Assembly: GCA_024277515.1 (NCBI GenBank)
Contig: JAJRVB010000257.1
Span: 1 to 11,368, forward strand
Direction: 5' to 3'
Length of the DNA: 11,368 bases
Origin: Nitrospirota bacterium
GTDB taxonomy: Bacteria > Nitrospirota > Thermodesulfovibrionia > UBA6902
The notes under the pieces are model-generated. The model was not told where the DNA came from. It did no database searches and worked only from the letters and a program-made list of their open reading frames with translations. Of the stretch, positions 1 through 5,539 are shown one piece after another. Numbering within the stretch: the stretch's first letter is position 1; the number at the start of each line of letters is the position of its first letter. Made by a program: the position numbers and the translations under genes.

Positions 1-341
1 CAAAAGGCAGCATAATATTTCACGCGCCGTCTCTGATTACATACGAAATAATTAACGCATGCCTTGTAGCCTCACGCATGTCACGTTTTACACAGGAGAT
101 GGCAAAGGAATTGATGGACGAGATGCTCGGGATTGAAATGATTCTTGAAGATGTTGAGAGGTTAAAAGACAGAATTTTCAGTATATCCGTCGATTATCAT
201 AGAAGTGCGTATGACAGCGCTTATGTAGCTGTGGCAGAATCCGGAAAAATCCCTTTCCTGACCGCAGACAGGAAACTGTTCAACAGCCTGAAAAGGGACT
301 TTGCCTTTGTAGAATCAATAGATAATTATCAGCCGGCCTGA
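1..341 (+). CDS. PIN-domain toxin, VapC-like (5' end missing)
   Basis: The reading frame is open from the left edge (first whole codon at position 3) to the TGA at 339-341, giving 112 visible codons; the true start lies outside the window. The fragment reads as the C-terminal three quarters of a PIN-domain ribonuclease, the toxin class of VapBC toxin-antitoxin pairs. Visible acidic active-site residues are the Glu in SLITYEIINA (fragment residue 15), the Asp in YDSAYVA (residue 71) and the Asp in LTADRKL (residue 89), the usual PIN spacing. An internal ATG at 78 would cut off the conserved Glu, so it is not the start. A VapB antitoxin would be expected just upstream but cannot be seen. The end overlaps the converging PEP-CTERM gene by 13 bp. 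The family call is firm; target RNA and toxin activity are inference. Confidence 0.82.
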   Translation, partial: KGSIIFHAPSLITYEIINACLVASRMSRFTQEMAKELMDEMLGIEMILEDVERLKDRIFSISVDYHRSAYDSAYVAVAESGKIPFLTADRKLFNSLKRDFAFVESIDNYQPA

Positions 342-868
342 TTTTTCTTCCTGAAGCGCCTGCTCAAAGCCAGGGTTGAACCACCGGCAACAAAGAGGAT
401 CATGCTCAGCGGCTCAGGTACAACAGGTACCGTGGTGCCTGTTATTGACGACCTGTTGCCGGACTGGTCATCAAACGTAGCTATAAAAGGAACACTGCCC
501 AGCTGAAAGTCGGCAGTGTAAGTGAATCCTCCCCTCGAGTCACCCGCTGCTATGTCTGAACTGTAGCTCGTGCTCATCGCATCCAGGAAAGAAGTCGAAC
601 CATTGTTCCCCCAGACAGCCCCGCTCCATCCGGTCGCAAGGGACGAGTCCGTCACATTGACGACCTGTCCAAAGCTGAGGAATACCCCGTAAAGATATTC
701 ACTCGCGTCAGATGTGTTATGAAATGTGTAATCATACTGCCAGAGTCCCTCGCCCAGACTCGTCTCCTGGTACATTATGCTTGCGCCTGTAGATGCAAAC
801 GGCACAGCCGGCAGCATTAACAGACAGACTGCGATAATCATCCCTCTTAAAAAACCAGCTTTCTTCAT
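329..868 (-). CDS. PEP-CTERM sorted extracytoplasmic protein
   Basis: A 179-residue protein with an N-terminal signal peptide (basic start MKKAGFLRG, then a hydrophobic stretch to about residue 25) and a C-terminal sorting signal. The signal is VPEP at 150-153, a hydrophobic segment at about 154-169, then RRFRKK. That tripartite end is the PEP-CTERM motif recognised by exosortase in Gram-negative, often exopolysaccharide-producing bacteria. The mature part (about 30-148) is rich in Ser, Thr, Gly and aromatic residues, has no cysteines, and looks like a beta-rich surface domain; I recognise no enzymatic motif. A good ribosome binding site (GGGGAG, 877-882) supports the ATG at 868. The gene follows the lipoprotein gene by 46 bp with no visible terminator, so the two are probably cotranscribed. 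The exosortase itself is not in this window. Confidence 0.88.
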   Translation of the reverse strand: MKKAGFLRGMIIAVCLLMLPAVPFASTGASIMYQETSLGEGLWQYDYTFHNTSDASEYLYGVFLSFGQVVNVTDSSLATGWSGAVWGNNGSTSFLDAMSTSYSSDIAAGDSRGGFTYTADFQLGSVPFIATFDDQSGNRSSITGTTVPVVPEPLSMILFVAGGSTLALSRRFRKKNQAG

Positions 869-914
869 AATTAAATCTCCCCGTTTTGTTTTTATAAACT
901 TTTTATGTGTTCAA

Positions 915-1982
915 TTAAATTGTCGGTTCAACCACAGTGAATCCTTCGTTTACATTATCTATGTTCATAGTAGCTGCACTGTGAAAAATTGAATTATCAG
1001 GATCGTATATCACGATCCCCATCCCGTCATTAGCACCATCAAGCACGGTTGCTGTGTATGAATAAGTCACTCCGCCGTCTGTAATCCCTTTTCCGGTAAT
1101 GACAGCGCCTTGCACAATCTTCAACACGCCTGTAATTGATGTACTCTTAAAATCGACTATTCTCTCAAATGAATCGTTATAGACCAGTGAACCGGCATCC
1201 GTGTCCACAGACATCGTGCGGACTATGATGTCGGGCGACTCACCCAGAACCAGCATGCCGTTTCCGGACACGGACAGGCCTGCCGCTGATATGCCGTACA
1301 CGGACGTCACACCTATGGGAACTTTTTTGTCACCATCAATTTTATCACCGAGAAATGTAACCATACCCGACACCGTGTCTATATCAACCTCAATCTTGTC
1401 AAGCACCTTGTCCATTCCCTTATGGTTCGCTGCGAACATATTCGTGAGGAAGTTCACACCGTCAGCACCACACTTTGCAATCATGTCCTTCAGGACATTC
1501 AGTATCTCCACTATGGCGCTGTCAAGGTCATCCTGTGTGAACGGATGCCCATCAGGATCATCATACACTTTCGCAGGATCACCCACACCCGCTGCCGCGG
1601 CAACTGCCAGGTCTGTAAGGGGATTTATATTTGCAGTCCCGGGCCCCATCGCAACAGAATAATATATGTTGCCCGCATTATCCTCTGCATACAGGAAAAA
1701 AGGCGGGGTCAGACCGGTCACATCGAATTTAAAACTCCCGTCAGTATCAATCGTAACCGGCCCGAGGTCGGTCCCGTCTGAATCCTTCAGGTAGACATTG
1801 CCGCTCATGGGCGCTCCGGTTGCCGCCACTCCAGAAACCAGCGAAACAGTCTTTGTAGTGTCTGAGGGTGTACTGGACGAAGAATTTCCTCCACCACCAC
1901 TGCCTCCACAGGCGATCAAAGGTAATGTCAATAATATTGCGAGCAATACAGCATGCAGACTTTTTAATCTTCGATAGTTCAT
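915..1982 (-). CDS. lipoprotein of unknown function with carboxypeptidase-regulatory-like repeat
   Basis: A 355-residue protein starting MNYRRLKS, followed by a hydrophobic helix and the lipobox LIAC (residues 22-25) with Cys25 as lipidation site. A low-complexity Gly/Ser linker comes next. Residues about 45-125 (VSGVAATGAPMSGNVYLKD... to NINPLTDLAVAA) resemble the carboxypeptidase-regulatory-like beta domain with trailing PLTDL segment seen in many predicted surface lipoproteins. The rest is beta-rich and unrecognised. The frame extends 24 codons upstream to 2054, but those residues are not signal-like, and AGGAGG at 1995-2000 lies 12 nt before the ATG at 1982, so I place the start there. 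It is the first gene behind the sigma-54 promoter at 2136-2152, with the PEP-CTERM gene next. Envelope location is well supported; function is unknown. Confidence 0.8.
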   Translation of the reverse strand: MNYRRLKSLHAVLLAILLTLPLIACGGSGGGGNSSSSTPSDTTKTVSLVSGVAATGAPMSGNVYLKDSDGTDLGPVTIDTDGSFKFDVTGLTPPFFLYAEDNAGNIYYSVAMGPGTANINPLTDLAVAAAAGVGDPAKVYDDPDGHPFTQDDLDSAIVEILNVLKDMIAKCGADGVNFLTNMFAANHKGMDKVLDKIEVDIDTVSGMVTFLGDKIDGDKKVPIGVTSVYGISAAGLSVSGNGMLVLGESPDIIVRTMSVDTDAGSLVYNDSFERIVDFKSTSITGVLKIVQGAVITGKGITDGGVTYSYTATVLDGANDGMGIVIYDPDNSIFHSAATMNIDNVNEGFTVVEPTI

Positions 1983-2135
1983 ATACTTGTACAACCTCCT
2001 TTGCACTAAAGGCAGATGATAAATTTTCTGACCCGGCTTGAGAGTGCCACTCACTTCAGTCAGCCTTGGTCATTAGCCAAATGCCAGATTTGAATAGATT
2101 TTTTTACTGAAAATATCAAAAGACATTTGTAACAT

Positions 2136-2152
2136 CGCAAATAATATGCCAA
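2136..2152 (-). promoter_or_regulatory. predicted sigma-54 (-24/-12) promoter
   Basis: On the minus strand the sequence reads TTGGCATATTATTTGCG. It has the invariant GG and GC dinucleotides separated by exactly 10 bases, close to the sigma-54 consensus TGGCAC-N5-TTGC. Transcription would start near 2125 and leave a leader of roughly 140 nt before the lipoprotein ATG. Sigma-54 control fits the neighbouring PEP-CTERM gene, because the PEP-CTERM-associated regulator PrsR belongs to the sigma-54-dependent activator family. The promoter is a sequence match only; no sigma-54 gene or activator lies in the window. Confidence 0.6.
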
Positions 2153-2251
2153 AGCAGTGATCCAGGGGAATTATTTAAATTTTCACTGAATTTACATGTC
2201 GTTAGGCTATTAACGTGAATATTTCCGCAAGCCCTGTGATCAGGGAAAAAG

Positions 2252-2297
2252 TGTGACTTCACAAGGAGTGCTCCGTTCACTTATGTGCCATGTCACA
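2252..2297. promoter_or_regulatory. two TGTG/CACA palindromes, possible activator sites
   Basis: TGTGACTTCACA (2252-2263) and TGTGCCATGTCACA (2284-2297) are both near-perfect inverted repeats with TGTG/CACA ends. Their centres are 33 bp apart, about three helical turns. They lie about 130 and 165 bp upstream of the start site expected from the sigma-54 promoter at 2136-2152, the usual distance for an enhancer-binding protein. A 5-bp stem CCCTG/CAGGG (2232-2245) sits nearby. No protein can be named, and the spacing does not match CRP (TGTGA-N6-TCACA). These sites and the sigma-54 promoter are all I can identify between the lipoprotein start and the octamer array at 2388. Confidence 0.35.
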
Positions 2298-2387
2298 GTT
2301 TTATTTCAATTATTGCCGCTGCTTTTCACAGTAGAAACTGAAAGCAGAAAGCTGCTGCAGATATCCTGACAATGTCTCAATAACTAA

Positions 2388-2421
2388 CTTGACTCCTCGA
2401 ATCCTTGACCCCTTGGACCCT
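2388..2421. repeat. one-sided octamer repeat array before truA
   Basis: Four degenerate 8-bp units in a row: CTTGACTC, CTCGAATC, CTTGACCC, CTTGGACC, then a partial unit. The same octamer family forms both arms of the element at 9590-9730, about 7 kb away. No inverted partner arm is visible within roughly 100 bp on either side, so this may be a decayed or half element. It ends 36 bp before the truA ATG and overlaps any promoter or leader for that gene. Confidence 0.7.
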
Positions 2422-2457
2422 TTTCTATATATAATGAATATCGGAAAATCTGAACCA

Positions 2458-3225
2458 ATGAGGAATATAAAACTTACTCTTCAGTATGACGGCACAGCAT
2501 ACTCCGGCTGGCAGGTCCAGAAAACGGGGTCCACCATTCAGGGGCTCCTTGAGGATGCAGTGTCTGGCGTGACAGGGGAGAAATCAAGGGTTACAGGGGC
2601 CGGCAGGACCGACGCAGGGGTGCATGCCTTTGCGCAGACCGCCGCATTTCCTACCCGTTCACACCTGGAACCGGACGTCTTTCTCCGTGCGCTTAATGCA
2701 AATCTGCCGAACGATATCAGGATAGTTGATGCTGACGAATGCCCGCCGGATTTCCATCCGAGGTACTCTGCAAAAAACAAGACATATTCTTACATAATCT
2801 CCCGCGCTAAAGCGTATTCACTCTTTCTCAGGAGGTATTCGTGGCACATGCCATACCAACTGAATAGTGAAAAGATGATGGAAGCAGCCGGCCATCTGAC
2901 GGGCGAGCACGATTTCTCTTCATTCCGCGCCTCCGGCTGCAGTTCAAAAAATCCCGTGCGGGAAATCATGAAAATTGATATTTCGGGGGCTGACGCGGTT
3001 GATTTCATGACCTTTCGTCTTGATATACCGGTCATAAAAATCAGCATTCAGGCAAATGCCTTTCTCAGACACATGGTGCGCAATATTGTCGGGACACTCG
3101 TGGAAGCAGGTCAGGAAAAGTTCCAGCCGGATGAAATAAAGGCGATACTAAAGGCAAGAGACAGGACAGCCGCCGGCATAACAGCCCCCGCATGCGGACT
3201 GTTTCTTGAAAAAATTATGTATTGA
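2458..3225 (+). CDS. truA: tRNA pseudouridine(38-40) synthase TruA
   Basis: TruA converts uridines 38-40 in the anticodon arm of many tRNAs to pseudouridine in the cytoplasm. The 255-residue product has the family N-terminal strand (KLTLQYDGTAYSGWQ), the catalytic motif GAGRTDAGVHA with Asp52 as nucleophile, and the later motifs YSYII, HDFSSFRASGC and FLRHMVRNIVGTL, in the normal order and at normal length. I chose the ATG at 2458 because it begins just before the conserved strand. The frame extends to a TTG at 2389 and an ATG at 2434, but neither has a ribosome binding site and the extra codons translate repeat DNA. The Shine-Dalgarno for 2458 is itself weak (GGA about 12 nt upstream). It is a single gene, followed by palindromic element A. 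Confidence 0.95.
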   Translation: MRNIKLTLQYDGTAYSGWQVQKTGSTIQGLLEDAVSGVTGEKSRVTGAGRTDAGVHAFAQTAAFPTRSHLEPDVFLRALNANLPNDIRIVDADECPPDFHPRYSAKNKTYSYIISRAKAYSLFLRRYSWHMPYQLNSEKMMEAAGHLTGEHDFSSFRASGCSSKNPVREIMKIDISGADAVDFMTFRLDIPVIKISIQANAFLRHMVRNIVGTLVEAGQEKFQPDEIKAILKARDRTAAGITAPACGLFLEKIMY

Positions 3226-3252
3226 GACGCCCCTGCAAAAGCATTGAACTGC

Positions 3253-3421
3253 CGTAATCATTCAGTTCCAGATAATAACAGCAGGCAACAAGAGATCAAA
3301 ACTTAAAAATAAAAAATCAAAATTATGGAAGTTTATTTATTATGATAAAAACCTTTCCGCAATTTTGAGTTTTGATTTTTAATATTTGAATTTTCATATC
3401 CGGAGGATACCTGTAACTGAT
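3253..3421. repeat. palindromic element A (mirrored heptamer arrays)
   Basis: This fills most of the truA-TatD spacer. The left arm holds the 7-bp units GATCAAA, ACTTAAA, AATAAAA, AATCAAA (3294-3321). The right arm, read on the other strand, holds ATTCAAA, TATTAAA, AATCAAA, ACTCAAA. Between them is an A/T-rich core of about 45 bp with GGAAG/CTTTCC ends. Outer ends are inverted: ATTCAGTTCCAG at 3260 and TACCTGTAACTGAT ending at 3421. The left 30 bases match the right end of element B (5148-5177, other strand) at 25 of 30 positions, and A's right end matches B's left end, so A and B are inverted copies. It could fold as one long hairpin and may end transcription from both converging genes. Confidence 0.75.
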
Positions 3422-3479
3422 TTAAGATCGATGTTGATCCCTGCAAATCAGCGGCTGACAGCCTTTTCAGGCCTCACTC

Positions 3480-4853
3480 TCACCCCACATCATTAAAATT
3501 CCTCACCCTGAGCTCTACCCCGAAATCAGCTGCCAGGGCAGCGCATTTATCAACATCAATGCCGGGCACTTTAACGACTGTGAGCTGCACATCGGGAATA
3601 TTTTTTCTGGATTCCTTTATAAACTCGATCATGCCCTGAAAGGCCCCTTTAATCATTGGCCTGCAGACTTTCTCGTACGCAGCCTCATCCTCCGCATCGA
3701 GGCTGATTGATACGCTGTCCACAAGACCCTTCAGTTCCGGAAGGATATTTCTGCTGTTAATTAAATTGCCGTGCCCATTCGTGTTTATCCTGACCCGTCC
3801 GCCCTGCTCCTTGATCCATTTAGCCACTTTCTTGAGTATGTCAAGTCTCAGAAGCGGCTCCCCTATGCCGCAGAATACGACCTCCGCATACGCCTTGGGG
3901 TCTTTGATCGCCTTGATGATCTGTAATGCCGTTGGTTCTCTATCGAGACGCAGGTTATGCCCCTTTACATAATTGGTCCGTGACCTGAGACAAAACCCGC
4001 ACTTGTTTGTACATTTATTCGTAATATTCAGATAGAGTGAATTTCTGATCCTGTACGCAATCTCACCCTTTTCAGATATCTCTCCTATTTTAAACAGCCT
4101 CTTGGCATTATGGGTGGTGATCCGTGCCAGGTCAGCAATATTTACCCCCCGTATGTCCGCTACAACGCCCGCGGTATGTCCTAAATAGGAAGGCTCATTC
4201 CTCTTCCCCCTATGCGGTTCAGGGCTCAGGTACGGGGCGTCCGTCTCTACAAGCAGGAATTCATCAGGGACAAATTTCACAACCTCCCTCAGTTTTTTTG
4301 CCTTTTTGAAGGTAACAGGCCCTGCAATCGAAATATAAAAACCGAGCTCCATCGCCTGTTTGGCCATGTCAATGTCCCCTGAAAAACAGTGGAGCACACC
4401 CGGTGTGTCCTGCACCTCATCCTGCAGCACTCGCAGCGTGTCTTTTGTTGCTTCCCTGCTATGGACGATGATCGGGAGGCCGAGACTCCCGGCCAGGGCG
4501 GCCTGCTTTCTGAAGACCTCTACCTGTACGCCCTTGGGAGAATGAAGGTAGTGATAATCGAGCCCGATCTCGCCTATGGCCACAGCCTTTGGATTTTCCG
4601 CCCAGCCTTTTAATTCCCTGAATAATGAAGCATCAAATATTTTCGCATCATGTGGATGTATCCCGACCGCGGAATATACATTGGGATACTGCCCTGATAT
4701 TTCAAGGCCCCTGATATTGCCCCTCCTGTCAGCGCCGACATTTATAATATACTGTATGCCCGCCTCCCCGGCCCTCTTTAGGACCTCGGCCCTGTCTTCC
4801 TCAAATGCCTCCATGTCGAGGTGGCAATGTGTATCAATAAGCACTGGTTTCAA
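3480..4853 (-). CDS. TatD-family metal-dependent nuclease fused to radical SAM domain
   Basis: A 457-residue fusion. Residues 1-258 are a complete TatD-type hydrolase with its metal ligands: DTHCHLD (His9, His11), GEIGLDYH (Glu95), VHSRE (His131), HCFSGD (His155) and ETDAPYLSPEPHRGKRNEP (Asp205). Residues about 265-457 are a compact radical SAM domain with the 4Fe-4S motif CTNKCGFC (Cys281, Cys285, Cys288) and a CGIGEPLL motif for SAM binding. This matches the known TatD-associated radical SAM family, found next to or fused to TatD proteins; its substrate is unknown. TatD enzymes are 3'-5' DNA exonucleases or quality-control nucleases. The start is TTG: GGGAGG at 4864-4869 lies 10 nt upstream and the protein begins MKPVLIDTHCH, as the family should. 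The gene is monocistronic, with its own promoter and inverted element copies on both sides. Confidence 0.93.
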   Translation of the reverse strand: MKPVLIDTHCHLDMEAFEEDRAEVLKRAGEAGIQYIINVGADRRGNIRGLEISGQYPNVYSAVGIHPHDAKIFDASLFRELKGWAENPKAVAIGEIGLDYHYLHSPKGVQVEVFRKQAALAGSLGLPIIVHSREATKDTLRVLQDEVQDTPGVLHCFSGDIDMAKQAMELGFYISIAGPVTFKKAKKLREVVKFVPDEFLLVETDAPYLSPEPHRGKRNEPSYLGHTAGVVADIRGVNIADLARITTHNAKRLFKIGEISEKGEIAYRIRNSLYLNITNKCTNKCGFCLRSRTNYVKGHNLRLDREPTALQIIKAIKDPKAYAEVVFCGIGEPLLRLDILKKVAKWIKEQGGRVRINTNGHGNLINSRNILPELKGLVDSVSISLDAEDEAAYEKVCRPMIKGAFQGMIEFIKESRKNIPDVQLTVVKVPGIDVDKCAALAADFGVELRVRNFNDVG

Positions 4854-4967
4854 TAAACACTATCCTCCCGTAAAGTTCATGTTATACTTTTTCGTAGTGA
4901 GAAGAATTGGACTTACGGCTTTTCTTGTTTTATGCGACTAATTCCCGAAATTTCAAATCCTTTTTTT

Positions 4968-4996
4968 ATGTTAGTGAAATATGCATAATTTGTCAA
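4968..4996 (-). promoter_or_regulatory. predicted sigma-70-type promoter for the TatD/radical SAM gene
   Basis: On the minus strand a perfect -35 box TTGACA (4991-4996) is followed by a 17-bp spacer and TAACAT (4968-4973, four of six matches to TATAAT). Transcription would start near 4961, leaving a leader of about 108 nt before the TTG start. The direct repeat flanking element B begins only 5 bp upstream of the -35 box, so the element sits immediately behind this promoter. A second possible -10 (TATAAC near 4885) has no convincing -35. Confidence 0.5.
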
Positions 4997-5009
4997 AGCA
5001 GTGACCTTG

Positions 5010-5184
5010 GTTACGATTCAGTTACAGGTATCGTTTGGACATTGAAATGTAAAAATCAAATACCAAAGATCAAAATTAAGGAGAATTATTTATATGATAA
5101 AAAACCTTCCATAATTTTGATTTTTTATTTTTAATATTTGATCTTTGCTTGCCTGCTATTATTACCCGTAACTGAATAGTTACG
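5010..5184. repeat. palindromic element B, MITE-like, with 8-bp flanking direct repeats
   Basis: Terminal inverted repeats: GTTACGATTCAGTTACAGG at the left, and CGTAACTATTCAGTTACGGG read inward from the right on the other strand. Inside are mirrored 7-bp arrays. Left: ATGTAAA, AATCAAA, TACCAAA, GATCAAA. Right, other strand: GATCAAA, TATTAAA, AATAAAA, AATCAAA. The A/T-rich core with GGAG/CCTTCC is shared with element A. The perfect 8-mer TGACCTTG abuts both sides (5002-5009 and 5185-5192), as a target-site duplication would. There is no coding capacity, so any movement would need a transposase from elsewhere. With the TatD promoter it accounts for most of the 396-bp gap before the DUF465 gene; nothing else is clear there. 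Confidence 0.75.
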
Positions 5185-5249
5185 TGACCTTGTATTTTTC
5201 TGTAGAATATGGTAATTTTTCAGTTTATTACATATAAGGGGGAGCCTGC

Positions 5250-5462
5250 ATGAAAGAGAATGAAATAATGAGCGTTTTGAGGAGCGAAAACGAAGAGTAC
5301 AGGAAACTTGAAGCAGAACACAGAAAATTGGAGCAGACACTTGATGAAATAATCAAGAAGAAATATCTAACTCCTGACGAAGAAGTGGAAAAAAAGAAAA
5401 TCCAGAAGCAGAAGCTTCAATATAAAGATCGTATGGCCCAGCTCGTACGGGCATTGAAATAA
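5250..5462 (+). CDS. small DUF465 (YdcH-like) coiled-coil protein
   Basis: A 70-residue, highly charged, almost wholly helical protein. Its pattern ENEEYRKLEAEHRKLEQ, then KKYLTPDEEVEKKKIQKQKL, then KDRMAQLV is that of the DUF465/YdcH family of small two-helix proteins, whose function is not established. A strong ribosome binding site (GGGGGAG, 5238-5244) precedes the ATG by 5 nt. It ends 77 bp before ilvD on the same strand with no clear terminator, so it may lead the ilv transcript, but no metabolic link is known. I saw no convincing promoter between element B and this gene. Confidence 0.88.
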   Translation: MKENEIMSVLRSENEEYRKLEAEHRKLEQTLDEIIKKKYLTPDEEVEKKKIQKQKLQYKDRMAQLVRALK

Positions 5463-5489
5463 TAACTTATATTTTAATATTCAAACTGC

Positions 5490-5520
5490 GGAAGCAGCAC
5501 AGTTCCGAAGGCGCGCTTCC
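5490..5520 (+). other. GC-rich inverted repeat in ilvD leader
   Basis: GGAAGC (5490-5495) and GCTTCC (5515-5520) can pair around a 19-nt loop. An overlapping alternative stem GAAG/CTTC (5507-5519) uses the same right half. There is no U-run after it, so it is not a standard terminator. It lies 20-50 nt before the ilvD ATG, which lacks an evident Shine-Dalgarno, so a role in translation or attenuation is possible but unproven. Confidence 0.25.
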
Positions 5521-5539
5521 TGACTCTCTATAACTGAAC

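Noticed and set aside
777..992. 71-codon plus-strand frame across the 5' end of the PEP-CTERM gene
   Set aside because: It lies antisense to the signal peptide and the intergenic leader and has no ribosome binding site or family resemblance.
1201..1781. Two long plus-strand frames opposite the lipoprotein gene
   Set aside because: They are antisense shadows of a well-supported lipoprotein; their composition mirrors the codons of the other strand.
1983..2054. 24-codon N-terminal extension of the lipoprotein
   Set aside because: It would bury the signal peptide behind polar residues, and AGGAGG at 1995-2000 points to the ATG at 1982.
2252..2297. CRP-type binding sites
   Set aside because: CRP needs TGTGA-N6-TCACA; these palindromes have N2 between the full half-sites, or N6 between shorter TGTG/CACA ends.
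2283..2369. 28-codon reading frame preceded by AAGGAG
   Set aside because: The purine motif is about 14 nt from the ATG and overlaps the palindromes; the peptide has no recognisable character, so it is probably chance.
2389..2457. Upstream TTG and ATG start options for truA (2389, 2434)
   Set aside because: The extra codons translate the octamer array, neither site has a Shine-Dalgarno, and the conserved TruA N-terminus begins just after 2458.
2150..5004. Shared 11-mer CAAAGCAGTGA at 2150-2160 and 4994-5004, near both minus-strand promoters
   Set aside because: An 11-bp match is expected by chance several times in a window of this size, and the two promoters are of different types.
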